A program made the position numbers and the translations under genes. The notes beneath the pieces are model-generated. The model ran no database searches and was not told where the DNA came from. It was given only the letters and a program-made list of their open reading frames with translations. Source: Phycisphaerales bacterium (GTDB lineage Bacteria > Planctomycetota > Phycisphaerae > Phycisphaerales > UBA1924). Taken from it: DNA of 12,821 nt. The first letter of the stretch is position 1; each line of letters starts with the position of its first letter. Where the stretch lies: contig DOJA01000239.1 in assembly GCA_003511945.1 (NCBI GenBank), positions 1-12,821 of the forward strand, in the 5' to 3' direction. Shown piece by piece: positions 1-7,296 of this stretch.

Positions 1-115
1 CGGACCCCGACTCCCCGCTCCCGACCCCCCGCTTGTCCCGGCGCGTCAAAGGGCGACAATGCCCCGTCGCCCACCCGGAGGTGGGCCGCCCGCTCGGCCC
101 GCGCTGGGAGGTCTC

Positions 116-1381
116 ATGGCGTCCGTCGTCTTCTACTTCCAGGTCCACCAGCCCTACCGACTCCGGCGCTACTCAGTCTTCGACAGCGACCCCTTCTATT
201 TCGAGGAGGCCAAGAACAAGGAGATCCTCCTCAAGGTCGCCGAGAAGTGCTACCGCCCCGCCACACGCCTGATGCTCGACCTGGTCAAGGTCCACAAGGG
301 CAACTTCCGGCTCTCCTACGCCATCACCGGCACCGTCCTCGACCAGATCGAGGCCTGGGCCCCCGATGTTCTCGACCTCTTCAAGGCCCTGGCCGACTCC
401 GGCTGCTGCGAGTTCATCGGCGAGACCTACCACCACTCCCTCTCGTTCCTCTACTCGCGCGAAGAGTTCCGCGAGCAGGTGGACATGCACACGCAGCGCA
501 TCCGCGACCTCTTCGCGCAGACCCCCACCGTCTTCCGCAACACGGAACTGACCTACAACAACGATGTCGCCCACTTCGTCTCCCAGATGCGAACCCCCGA
601 CGGCAGGCCGCGCTTCAAGGGGATGCTCTGCGAGGGCGTCGACCGCATCCTGGGCTACCGCTCGCCCAACTATGTGTATCGCCCTCCCAACACCGCGGAG
701 GGCGCCACCCCCGGAAGGCCGTTCGCGCTCCTCCTCAAGAACTACCGGCTCAGCGACGACATCGCCTTCCGCTTCTCCAACCGCGGGTGGGCGGAGTGGC
801 CCCTGACCACGGAGAAGTTCGCCCGCTGGGTCCACGACATCAACGGCGACGGCTACCTGTGCAACCTCTTCATGGACTACGAAACCCTGGGCGAGCACCA
901 GTGGGCCGACACCGGCATCTTCGAGTTCATGCGCGCCCTCCCCGGCGCCATCTTCGATGTCGTCAAGGGCGAGAACCACTTCAACACGCCGGGTGAAGCG
1001 CTCGACCTGTTCGACCCCGTGGGCAACTACGATGTCCCCCACATGATCTCGTGGGCCGACACCGAGCGCGACCTCTCCGCCTGGCTCGGCAACTCCATGC
1101 AGTCCAACGCGCTGCACGAGCTCTACAAGCTCGAACGCCCCATCAAGGACCGCCTCGCGGAGGCCCGGCGCGCCGGCGACGACGCACGCCTGCGCACCTT
1201 CGCCTTCCTCCTGGAAGACTGGCGCAAGCTCACCACCAGCGACCACTTCTACTACATGTGCACCAAGTGGTTCGCCGACGGCGATGTCCACAAGTACTTC
1301 AACCCCTACGACTCCCCCTACGACTCCTACATCAACTTCATGAATGTCATGGACAATGTCCGCGCCCGGATGGCCCAGTAG
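116..1381 (+). CDS. Glycoside hydrolase family 57 (alpha-amylase-like) protein
   Basis: This 421-aa protein has the GH57 layout: a retaining glycosidase or glucanotransferase acting on alpha-glucans, probably cytoplasmic because no signal peptide is visible. The N-terminal HQP motif is at residues 11-13. The motif FRNTEL places the likely nucleophile at Glu144, and FMDYETLGEHQW places the likely acid/base at Asp254. Both correspond to the conserved regions around the catalytic pair of the family. The C-terminal part (HFYYMCTKWF...) matches the style of GH57 proteins of this length. I chose ATG 116 over an in-frame ATG at 59 because GGGAGG lies at 106-111, four bases upstream, and because the HQP strand then starts at the N-terminus. 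The gene converges on the VTT gene with only 20 bases between stops. Exact substrate (amylase, branching enzyme, glucanotransferase) cannot be read from the sequence. Confidence 0.9.
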   Translation: MASVVFYFQVHQPYRLRRYSVFDSDPFYFEEAKNKEILLKVAEKCYRPATRLMLDLVKVHKGNFRLSYAITGTVLDQIEAWAPDVLDLFKALADSGCCEFIGETYHHSLSFLYSREEFREQVDMHTQRIRDLFAQTPTVFRNTELTYNNDVAHFVSQMRTPDGRPRFKGMLCEGVDRILGYRSPNYVYRPPNTAEGATPGRPFALLLKNYRLSDDIAFRFSNRGWAEWPLTTEKFARWVHDINGDGYLCNLFMDYETLGEHQWADTGIFEFMRALPGAIFDVVKGENHFNTPGEALDLFDPVGNYDVPHMISWADTERDLSAWLGNSMQSNALHELYKLERPIKDRLAEARRAGDDARLRTFAFLLEDWRKLTTSDHFYYMCTKWFADGDVHKYFNPYDSPYDSYINFMNVMDNVRARMAQ

Positions 1382-1401
1382 CGCCGCGCCTCGGCCAGCC
1401 C

Positions 1402-2193
1402 CTACCCACCCCTCCCGTTCGCCACCCGCGCCACCGCCTTGTTCGCCACATGTCCGATCACCCCCAGCGCCAGCACCAGCAGCGCAATGCTCACCCCGAA
1501 CATCCACCACGGCTTGGGCTGATCCAGCCCCTCCGCCAGCGACGAGAACCGCTCCCGGAACCCCGCCGCGATCCACACCGCGGCTCCGGTCCGGGGCGCC
1601 ATCCCGATCAGCGTGCCCGTCAGGTACGCCCCCAGCGGCACCCGCACCGAACTCATCACCAGGTTCGTCGCCGCGAACGGTGAGTTCGGCGGCAGGCGCA
1701 GCAGCGCCACCATCCCCAGCGCCCGCCAGAACCCGGTCCCGACCAGCGCGTCCCGCACCGCCAGCCATCGCGGCTTCTCCCGCAGCAGCGTCTCCACCCG
1801 ATCCCCCGAAGCGTGGTGCGCCACTCCGTACCCCAGCAGCGCGCCCCCGAAGAACCCCGCCAGCGCCGCCGGGAAACCCAGCCCGAATCCGAAGGCCCAG
1901 CCCCCCAGGATCGACTGCGCGTAAGTCGGCAGCAGCGCCAGCCCCGCCAAGACGGCAAACGCCGCCGCGTACACCACCAGCCCGGCCCGCTCGTGGCCCA
2001 CCAGCCAGTCCGCGATCGGGTTGATGTACCACAGCAGCGCGATCCCCCCCAGCGCCGGCAGCGAGAGCGACAGCACCGCCAGCACCGACGCCGGCCCCAG
2101 CCGGCGCACGATCGCCGCCGCGCTGTCGGGCGACGCGCCCGGACGCTCAGTTGCGCCAGGTTGTGACGGGCCTTGTGAGTTCACGATCGACAC
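1402..2193 (-). CDS. TVP38/TMEM64 (VTT, DedA-superfamily) membrane protein
   Basis: This 263-aa integral membrane protein has hydrophobic segments at about residues 34-56, 70-89, 93-126, 177-200 and 229-249. The centre has the VTT pattern: a proline before a glycine-rich helix pair (LPTYAQSILGGWAFGFGLG, then GFFGGALLGYGVA), and later LLRLPPNSPFAATN with a second glycine/proline re-entrant segment. Family members are lipid scramblase or transporter-like proteins of the inner membrane; the substrate of this one is unknown. The start is GTG 2193, with an in-frame GTG at 2184 as alternative. No clear ribosome site is seen, but TACGCT lies just upstream. It lies 62 bases downstream of tmk on the same strand, so co-transcription is plausible. 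A G-run tract lies in the gap. Confidence 0.85.
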   Translation of the reverse strand: MSIVNSQGPSQPGATERPGASPDSAAAIVRRLGPASVLAVLSLSLPALGGIALLWYINPIADWLVGHERAGLVVYAAAFAVLAGLALLPTYAQSILGGWAFGFGLGFPAALAGFFGGALLGYGVAHHASGDRVETLLREKPRWLAVRDALVGTGFWRALGMVALLRLPPNSPFAATNLVMSSVRVPLGAYLTGTLIGMAPRTGAAVWIAAGFRERFSSLAEGLDQPKPWWMFGVSIALLVLALGVIGHVANKAVARVANGRGG

Positions 2194-2215
2194 TCAGCGT
2201 ACCCGCGCCGCGGCC

Positions 2216-2245
2216 GGGGTCGCCGGGGGGTGGGGGGCGGGGGGG
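2216..2245 (+). other. G-run tract with quadruplex pattern
   Basis: Four G runs on the plus strand (4, 6, 6 and 7 G) are separated by 5, 1 and 1 bases. This satisfies the standard G3+N1-7 quadruplex pattern. It sits in the 62-base gap between tmk and the VTT gene, about 23 bases upstream of the VTT start, on the strand that serves as template for those genes. The pattern is direct; any effect on transcription is inference. Confidence 0.5.
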
Positions 2246-2255
2246 CTCGCCCCGG

Positions 2256-2933
2256 TCACCCGCGCTCCAGCCACGCCCGCAGGGCCTGCAGGACGCGCCG
2301 CTCCACCTCGTCCGCTTCGCTTGTCGCGTCAACCACGACGAACGAGCGCGGGTTGGCCCGCGCCTGCGCGAGGTAGCCCTCCCGCACCTTGCGGTGGAAC
2401 TCCGCCCCCTTGCGCTCCATGCGGTCCAGCAGCGGGCTCAGGCGCGCCGACGCCGCCCGCTCGTCGACATCGAAGATCACCACCAGGTCCGGCCAGCAGG
2501 ACCCCGCGGCCCCTCTCGCGCCGCACGCCGCGTCCCCCACCGCGAGGATCTCTCCCTCCGTCAGCCCCCCCGCCGCCCCCTGGTACGCCAGCGTGCTCGA
2601 GATGAACCGGTCCGCCAGCACCAGCTCGCCCCGCGCCAGCGCCGGACGGATCCGCTCCTCCACCAGCTGCGCGCGGCTCGCCATGTACAGCAGCATCTCG
2701 CACCGGGTGGACATCTCCCCGTGGGCCGGGTCCAGCAGGATGCCCCGGATCCGCTCGCCCACCGGCGTGCCCCCCGGGTCCCGCACCTCGCACACCGTGA
2801 CCCCGCGACGCCCGACGCGGGACAGCAGCCGCCGGAACTGCGTCGACTTCCCCGACCCGTCCGGCCCGTCAAACACGATGAACCGCCCGGCCAGCCCGTC
2901 GAGCCACGCGTCGCTGAGATCCCTGTTCGTCAC
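2256..2933 (-). CDS. tmk: Thymidylate kinase (dTMP kinase)
   Basis: Phosphorylates dTMP to dTDP with ATP in the cytoplasm, an essential step of dTTP supply. The 225-aa product has the P-loop GPDGSGKST at residues 23-31, the dTMP-binding DPGGTP at 52-57, and the DRF motif at 108-110 followed by SSTLAYQG. A lid region follows (RMERKGAEFHRKVREGY). Length is close to the usual 205-215 aa. I chose GTG 2933: it leaves a short N-terminus before the first strand, and a TAGAAT hexamer ends exactly 7 bases upstream, fitting a leaderless message. An in-frame ATG at 3008 would run into the repeat region and is less likely. A longer open frame extends to 4055 only because it shadows the divergent kinase gene. 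Probably transcribed with the VTT gene downstream. Confidence 0.93.
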   Translation of the reverse strand: MTNRDLSDAWLDGLAGRFIVFDGPDGSGKSTQFRRLLSRVGRRGVTVCEVRDPGGTPVGERIRGILLDPAHGEMSTRCEMLLYMASRAQLVEERIRPALARGELVLADRFISSTLAYQGAAGGLTEGEILAVGDAACGARGAAGSCWPDLVVIFDVDERAASARLSPLLDRMERKGAEFHRKVREGYLAQARANPRSFVVVDATSEADEVERRVLQALRAWLERG

Positions 2934-2940
2934 CCGCGCG

Positions 2941-2946
2941 ATTCTA
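2941..2946 (-). promoter_or_regulatory. -10 element of tmk, leaderless arrangement
   Basis: Read on the minus strand, TAGAAT is followed by 7 bases (CGCGCGG) and then the GTG start of tmk. Transcription would begin at or next to the start codon. No convincing -35 is visible. The same spacing recurs at other genes in the window. Confidence 0.5.
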
Positions 2947-3020
2947 GCGCAGTTTCTGTACAGCCGGAGCGGGCCAATCGACTCCCCGGGAGAGCCATCA
3001 CTCGTCATCGCGAGCGGTGC

Positions 3021-3121
3021 AGGACGCTGAGCCCGCGGGGCTTGTCTTCCAAAGCGGGCGATCCCCTCGCCTGCCGCTCTTCCCCTTCTCAACTCATCCG
3101 CCGCGGCGGACGAAGTGCTCT
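3021..3121. repeat. Two-hairpin intergenic repeat, copy 1
   Basis: Aligns without gaps to 8480-8580: 70 of 81 bases identical by hand count over 3041-3121, and 14 of 20 in the flank before it. It contains stem 1 (GCGGGCGA at 3054-3061, loop, TCGCCTGC at 3067-3074, one G.U-type pair) and stem 2 centred at 3101/3102 (TCCGCCG/CGGCGGA core). It lies in the divergent gap between tmk and the WaaP-like kinase, just upstream of the kinase -10 element, and does not look like coding sequence. Confidence 0.75.
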
Positions 3122-3145
3122 CCAGGTCGTCCCGCGCCGCGGCCG

Positions 3146-3151
3146 TACAGT
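3146..3151 (+). promoter_or_regulatory. -10 element of the WaaP-like kinase, leaderless arrangement
   Basis: TACAGT is followed by 7 bases and then GTG at 3159. A GTG at 3150 overlaps the hexamer itself, so this signal favours 3159 as the start. No clear -35 is present. Confidence 0.45.
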
Positions 3152-3158
3152 GTCGCTC

Positions 3159-4097
3159 GTGCCGGATGAGTCCCTCTCCAGTGTGCGCGTGCTCGGTTCG
3201 GCGACGCCCGATGGCGCCGCCCTCGCCCACGCCGTTGCGGACGAGCGCTGGCTCGCCGGCGCCCGCGTGCTGAAGTCCGGCCCCTCCCCCCCGGGGGGCG
3301 GGGGGGGGCGCGTGCTCCAGGGCGAAGCCCCCGTTGGCGCCGTGCGCACGCCCGTCGTCGTCAAGATCCTCCCCGTCACCGGCGCCCGCGGCGCGCTCGG
3401 CGGCCTTCTCCGCACCTCGCGTCACTGGCGCCAGTGGCGCGGCGCCGCGCTCCTCGAACGGCGCGGGTTCGATGCTCAGCAGCCCCTCGTCCTCTTCCGC
3501 GCCCGCGGCGCAGGGTCCGGCTCTCCGGTCGAGGTGCTCGTCCTTCAGTTCGTCCCGGGGCGCACCGCGCTGGAGCACATCGCCCGCCCCGAACACCCCC
3601 GCCAGTCGGCCGGCGTCGCTCGCGCCGTCGCCCGCTTCACCCGGCGCCTCGCCGACCAGTGGCTCCTCAACCGCGACCACAAGCCCTCGAACATCGTCAT
3701 GGTCCCAGGCCCCCAGGGCGAGTGGCGCCCCACGCTCATCGACACCGTCGGAGTCCGCTCCGCGATCGGCTCCCCCCTCGCCGCCCTCGCGGGCGGAGTG
3801 CCCGCGATGCTGCGCCCCGGGAAGGACCGACGCGCCCACGAAGCGCTCCTGTGCCGCATGCTCGCCACCCTGCTCATCGAGCCCATCGGCATCGGCCACC
3901 CCGTTCGCCCCACCGACTGCATGCGCGCCCTGCTCGCCTCGCTCGACGGCCCCCTCTTCGGCTCCGGCGCGGCCTTCCAATCGCTGCCCCGCATCGCCCG
4001 GCGCGCCGTAGTCCGCGCGCGCTGGGCGCGGGTGACCTCCATCATCGCCCGTCACGCCGACCCCACTCCGCGCGACGACCCCCTCCCGCGACCCTAG
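3159..4097 (+). CDS. Lipopolysaccharide core/Kdo kinase-like (WaaP family) protein
   Basis: This 312-aa protein has a reduced protein-kinase-like fold typical of bacterial sugar and LPS kinases. VVVKI gives the ATP-binding Lys69. NRDHKPSN gives the catalytic-loop Asp173 and Asn178, with Asn in place of the usual first His. LIDTVGV gives the metal-binding Asp195 in place of a DFG motif. Family knowledge suggests phosphorylation of a core sugar (heptose or Kdo) at the cytoplasmic face; the exact acceptor is not readable. The start is GTG 3159, with GTG 3150 as alternative. The nearby heptosyltransferase-like and HAD genes support an LPS role. The sequence encoding residues 43-50 is a C7-G6-C-G9 run at 3286-3308, unusual inside a gene and prone to slippage. 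Transcribed away from tmk. Confidence 0.75.
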   Translation: MPDESLSSVRVLGSATPDGAALAHAVADERWLAGARVLKSGPSPPGGGGGRVLQGEAPVGAVRTPVVVKILPVTGARGALGGLLRTSRHWRQWRGAALLERRGFDAQQPLVLFRARGAGSGSPVEVLVLQFVPGRTALEHIARPEHPRQSAGVARAVARFTRRLADQWLLNRDHKPSNIVMVPGPQGEWRPTLIDTVGVRSAIGSPLAALAGGVPAMLRPGKDRRAHEALLCRMLATLLIEPIGIGHPVRPTDCMRALLASLDGPLFGSGAAFQSLPRIARRAVVRARWARVTSIIARHADPTPRDDPLPRP

Positions 4098-4203
4098 GTC
4101 CGATCATTTCACGCTCCACAGGGCGGATTCCGCTTGCGACGGGCGGGGCTGCGTGTCACCCTGTCCGTGTTCGCGGGGGTCCGCGATCACGGAGGAGAGC
4201 GTG

Positions 4204-5877
4204 ATGAACATCCGGTCCGTTTCACGGCTCGCGCCCGGCGCGGCACTCGCGCTGATCGTCTGCGCCGCGCACGCCCAGTGGGTCGAGGTCGGCGACGCCG
4301 GCCAGGACGGCATCGAAGACGCCCAGCTCACCCACCCCGTCCTCGCCCGCGGCGGCGGAGGGCTCTCGACCATCGCCGGCGCGCTCGCTTCCCCCGCCGA
4401 TGTCGACCTCTACTGCATCCGGGTCGTCGATCGGACCGTCTTTCAGGCCTCCACCTCCTCCTTGTTCGACACCATCCTCTACCTCTTCGATGTCGAGGGC
4501 AACGCCATCGTCCTCAACGACGACGCGGTCGGCGTGCAGTCGACCATCACCGGCGCGCTCATCCCCGACAACGGGATCTACTTCATCGCCATCGGCGGCT
4601 TCTTCGCCGAGGCCCTCGACGAGAACGGCGCGGAGATCTTCCAGAACGGCGCCGACCAGGTCCCGCCCCAGGCCTGCCCAGGCGTCGCACGCCCCGCGTG
4701 CAACCGGTTCCGGGGGCGCCTCGCGGGGTTCGGGCTCGGCGCGGAGCAGGGTCCGTACACCATCTCGTTCACCGGCGCCGACTATTGCACGCCGCGCGAA
4801 CCCGTCTGCTTCCGCGCGCCCAGCCCCTCCTTCCCCACGATTCAGGACGCCATCAGTTTCGCCGAGAACGGCGACACCATCCTCGTCCCCCCGGGCACGC
4901 ACCCGGGCGCCCTCTCCATCTTCAACAAGATGATCACCCTCCGCAGCGAACGAGGCCCGACCGAGACCACCATCGACGCCCTCGGCGCCCTCCAGGCGGT
5001 GGAGCTCGGAGGCGACATCGGGCCGCGCACGGTGCTCGAGGGCTTCACTCTCATCGACTCCACCGGCGCCACGCCCGGCGGCGGAACCGACGGCGTCTTC
5101 CTCGCCTCGGGCGCTCCGCTCATCCGCGACTGCCGCTTCCCCGGCGCCGTCGATCAGACGCCCATTCTCGTCCAGGGAACCGCGAGCCCCACCTTTGATC
5201 GCTGCGCCATCGAGAATGCCGCCCTTGGCGGATCGATCGCGGGCGCGCAGGGCGGGATCCGCTTCGCCAACTGCCTCTTCCGGGGCGTCGAGGTTCTCCC
5301 GAGCGTCACAGTCACCGGCCCCGGCGCGTTCGTCGAGCTCATCCACTGCACCATCCAGGGCGGCACGGGAGGTGCGGCCGTCGCCAGTTCCGACTCCGGC
5401 GTCGTCACCGGGGTCCACAACATCGTCTGGGACAACCCCGGCGGGCAGTTCGCCGGCTTCGACCCCAACACCGCCTTCCAGCGCTCCCTCTTCCTGGGCG
5501 GCACCGGCTCCAACATCAGCATGAGCCCCCAGTTCCTGAACCCCTCCGCCGCCGACCTCCGCCCCGGCCCCGGTTCGCCGGCCATCGACGCCGGCCAGTG
5601 CGCGCGCCTCGGCAACAGCGCGCCCAACGCGCTCCGCATCGCCACGCCCTACGACCTCGACGGGCGCGCCCGCTTCGTCGACGCCGTCAGCATCCCGGGC
5701 GCCGGGACCGCGTGCGCCGCGCAGGCCATCCCCGACCTCGGCTGCTACGAGGCCAGCGCCGGCGCCCCCGCCGCCATCGGCCCCGCCTTCTGCCTTGGCG
5801 ACGCCGACGGCAACGGCTTCATCGACTTCGACGACATCACCAGCGTCCTCTCCCGATGGCTCACCTTCTGCCCATGA
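4204..5877 (+). CDS. Secreted right-handed beta-helix protein with C-terminal dockerin-like repeat
   Basis: This 557-aa protein starts with a signal peptide (basic N-terminus, hydrophobic core, likely cleavage after AHA24). Residues about 66-195 (DVDLYCIRV ... LYLF ... NGIYFIAIGG) resemble the bacterial pre-peptidase/DVUA0089-type beta-sandwich. From about 210 (FPTIQDAI, GDTILVPPGTH) to about 500 the sequence looks like a right-handed parallel beta-helix, with recurrent short strands and loops and the ending PGSPAIDAG found in such proteins. The C-terminus (residues 530-557) has one EF-hand/dockerin-like calcium loop, D533 A D G N G F I D F D D544, followed by an amphipathic helix. This resembles the C-terminal tags common in Phycisphaerae. 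Start ATG 4204 is supported by GGAGGAGA at 4191-4198. No catalytic residues are evident, so the role is probably surface or extracellular polysaccharide binding, lysis or adhesion. The 3' end overlaps the opposing GT9 gene by 17 bases. Confidence 0.85.
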   Translation: MNIRSVSRLAPGAALALIVCAAHAQWVEVGDAGQDGIEDAQLTHPVLARGGGGLSTIAGALASPADVDLYCIRVVDRTVFQASTSSLFDTILYLFDVEGNAIVLNDDAVGVQSTITGALIPDNGIYFIAIGGFFAEALDENGAEIFQNGADQVPPQACPGVARPACNRFRGRLAGFGLGAEQGPYTISFTGADYCTPREPVCFRAPSPSFPTIQDAISFAENGDTILVPPGTHPGALSIFNKMITLRSERGPTETTIDALGALQAVELGGDIGPRTVLEGFTLIDSTGATPGGGTDGVFLASGAPLIRDCRFPGAVDQTPILVQGTASPTFDRCAIENAALGGSIAGAQGGIRFANCLFRGVEVLPSVTVTGPGAFVELIHCTIQGGTGGAAVASSDSGVVTGVHNIVWDNPGGQFAGFDPNTAFQRSLFLGGTGSNISMSPQFLNPSAADLRPGPGSPAIDAGQCARLGNSAPNALRIATPYDLDGRARFVDAVSIPGAGTACAAQAIPDLGCYEASAGAPAAIGPAFCLGDADGNGFIDFDDITSVLSRWLTFCP

Positions 5878-6952
5878 CGCGCGCCACCCCGGCCAGCACC
5901 GACTCCACCGAGATCTGTTCGATCGCGCACCGCTCCGGGTGATCGTTCGCTACTTCTTCCTCCGCCAGCGTGGGGTCCGCCACGATCTCTGCTTCCTTCT
6001 CGAAGGGGATCGTCGTCCACCGCCGGTCCGTCGGCCCGAACAGCGTGACCAGCGGCACGCCGAACGCCGCCGCGATGTGCCGAGGCCCCGTGTCGTTCGT
6101 CACCATCAGCGCCGCCCGGCGCACGATCCCCTTGAGCGACCCCAGCGTCACCCCCGCGCCCGCGAGCGACACCACCCCCTCCCCGCGCCGGCACCCCGAC
6201 CGGATCGCCTCCAGCAGGTCCGCCTCCGTCGGCGAGCCCGTGAGCGCAATGCGCACGCCGTCGCGCTCGACGAGCGCGTCCGCGAGGGCCGCGAACCGCT
6301 CCGCGGGCCAGCGCTTCGCCGGGTTGTTGCCCCCGGGGTTCAGGATCACGAAGCGCCCCGCCAGCAACCCCGTGCGCTCCAGCACCGCGTGCGCCGCCCG
6401 CTCCTGCTCGGGCGTGACGACGAGCGACATCGCCCCCATCGGCGCGCTCGTCAACCCCAGCGATTCCAGCAGCCGCCCCGCCAGCGCGAAGTAGTACGCG
6501 CACGCCGGGACCGGCGCCCAGTTGTCCGGCGCCGTCGCCGACCTCGAGTACGGCGCCGTGTCGCGCCGTCGCGCGGGCGGGAGCCGGTCGGTCAGCAGCA
6601 GCGTCCGCGCGTCGCGGTCGTACCCGATCCGCACCGGGATCCCCGCCAGCCGCGCGATGAGCGCCGTCGAGAACGAGTTCGTCAGCAGCAGCGCCGCGTC
6701 GTAGCGCTGCATTCGCAGGCGCTGCGCCACCCGTTTGGGGCCCATCATCCCCACGGGCCGGTCCGCGTGGACGGTGTCGATCGTCCCCAGCCCCGCGAGC
6801 AGCTCATCCAGCCCCGGGCGCACCAGCGCCCCGATCAGCGCCCCCGGGAGCGCCGCACGCAACGCCGCCAGCGTCGGCGTCGCCATCACGCAGTCCCCCA
6901 CCCACGAGGGCATCACCACCAGCAGCCGGCGCGGGCGGTGGGCCGCGCTCAT
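5861..6952 (-). CDS. Glycosyltransferase family 9 (heptosyltransferase-like)
   Basis: This 363-aa cytoplasmic or membrane-associated enzyme is of the ADP-heptose:LPS heptosyltransferase type. It opens with LLVVMPSWVGDCVMATP, the GT9 N-terminal strand and glycine loop. It carries NPGGNNPAKRWP at 205-216, where GT9 enzymes bind the nucleotide sugar, and NDTGPRHIAAAFGVPLVTLFGPTD from 286. The last is the family signature with Asp-Thr-Gly and His292. ATG 6952 overlaps the stop of the upstream 115-aa gene (ATGA), indicating translational coupling. Together with the HAD phosphatase two genes upstream, this suggests a small saccharide-building operon. The sugar donor and acceptor are not determinable. 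Ends tail-to-tail with the beta-helix gene. Confidence 0.88.
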   Translation of the reverse strand: MSAAHRPRRLLVVMPSWVGDCVMATPTLAALRAALPGALIGALVRPGLDELLAGLGTIDTVHADRPVGMMGPKRVAQRLRMQRYDAALLLTNSFSTALIARLAGIPVRIGYDRDARTLLLTDRLPPARRRDTAPYSRSATAPDNWAPVPACAYYFALAGRLLESLGLTSAPMGAMSLVVTPEQERAAHAVLERTGLLAGRFVILNPGGNNPAKRWPAERFAALADALVERDGVRIALTGSPTEADLLEAIRSGCRRGEGVVSLAGAGVTLGSLKGIVRRAALMVTNDTGPRHIAAAFGVPLVTLFGPTDRRWTTIPFEKEAEIVADPTLAEEEVANDHPERCAIEQISVESVLAGVARVMGRR

Positions 6953-7296
6953 CGCCGCCACTCGTCGTCGGCGCCGTCGGACCACGGGCCGTCGTCCCCG
7001 TCCGCGCCGGGCAACTCCCCCCACAGCGCGGGCGGGCCGAACTTCGCCAGGTGCCAGGCGTTGGTCAGCCGGCGCAGCTCCGCCGCGAACCCCAGCGCCG
7101 CCAGCCGGTGGGCGCCGATCTCCACCGTGATCGCCCCGCCCCCCGGATCCACCCCCAGCGCGAGGAGTTCCACCCCGTTCCGCTCCGCGATCGCCCGCGC
7201 GCACGCCTCGACCGTGCGCCGCACGCGCTCGTCCGCCAGCGGGCGCCCCTGCAGCGCCCGGAGCGTGATCGCCGCCCGATCCCGCGCCGCGCTCAC
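6949..7296 (-). CDS. Unknown 115-aa protein coupled between HAD phosphatase and GT9
   Basis: I do not recognise this family. The GTG start overlaps the HAD stop codon (GTGA) and its stop overlaps the GT9 start (ATGA), so it is embedded in the operon and very likely translated. Residues 4-40 look helical (two amphipathic helices rich in Arg/Ala). Residues about 41-62 suggest two beta strands (VELLALGVD, AITVEIG). A further helix, FAAELRRLTNAWHLAKFG, covers 70-87, and the last 20 residues are an acidic, probably disordered tail. No signal peptide or membrane segment is seen. It could be a small partner of the neighbouring enzymes, but that is only context. Confidence 0.7.
   Translation of the reverse strand: MSAARDRAAITLRALQGRPLADERVRRTVEACARAIAERNGVELLALGVDPGGGAITVEIGAHRLAALGFAAELRRLTNAWHLAKFGPPALWGELPGADGDDGPWSDGADDEWRR

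Noticed and set aside
173..2032. 619-codon open frame on the minus strand across the GH57 and VTT genes
   Set aside because: It is antisense to a gene with intact GH57 motifs. Its composition (Gly/Ala/Val/Glu repeats) is what the complement of a GC3-biased gene gives.
2934..4055. Upstream extension of the tmk frame over the divergent kinase gene
   Set aside because: Low-complexity shadow of the kinase gene. Thymidylate kinase has no such N-terminal extension, and the good start signal is at 2933.
4222..5418. 398-codon minus-strand open frame opposite the beta-helix gene
   Set aside because: Acidic, repetitive composition typical of a shadow frame. The plus strand has a signal peptide, a ribosome site and a calcium-loop tag.
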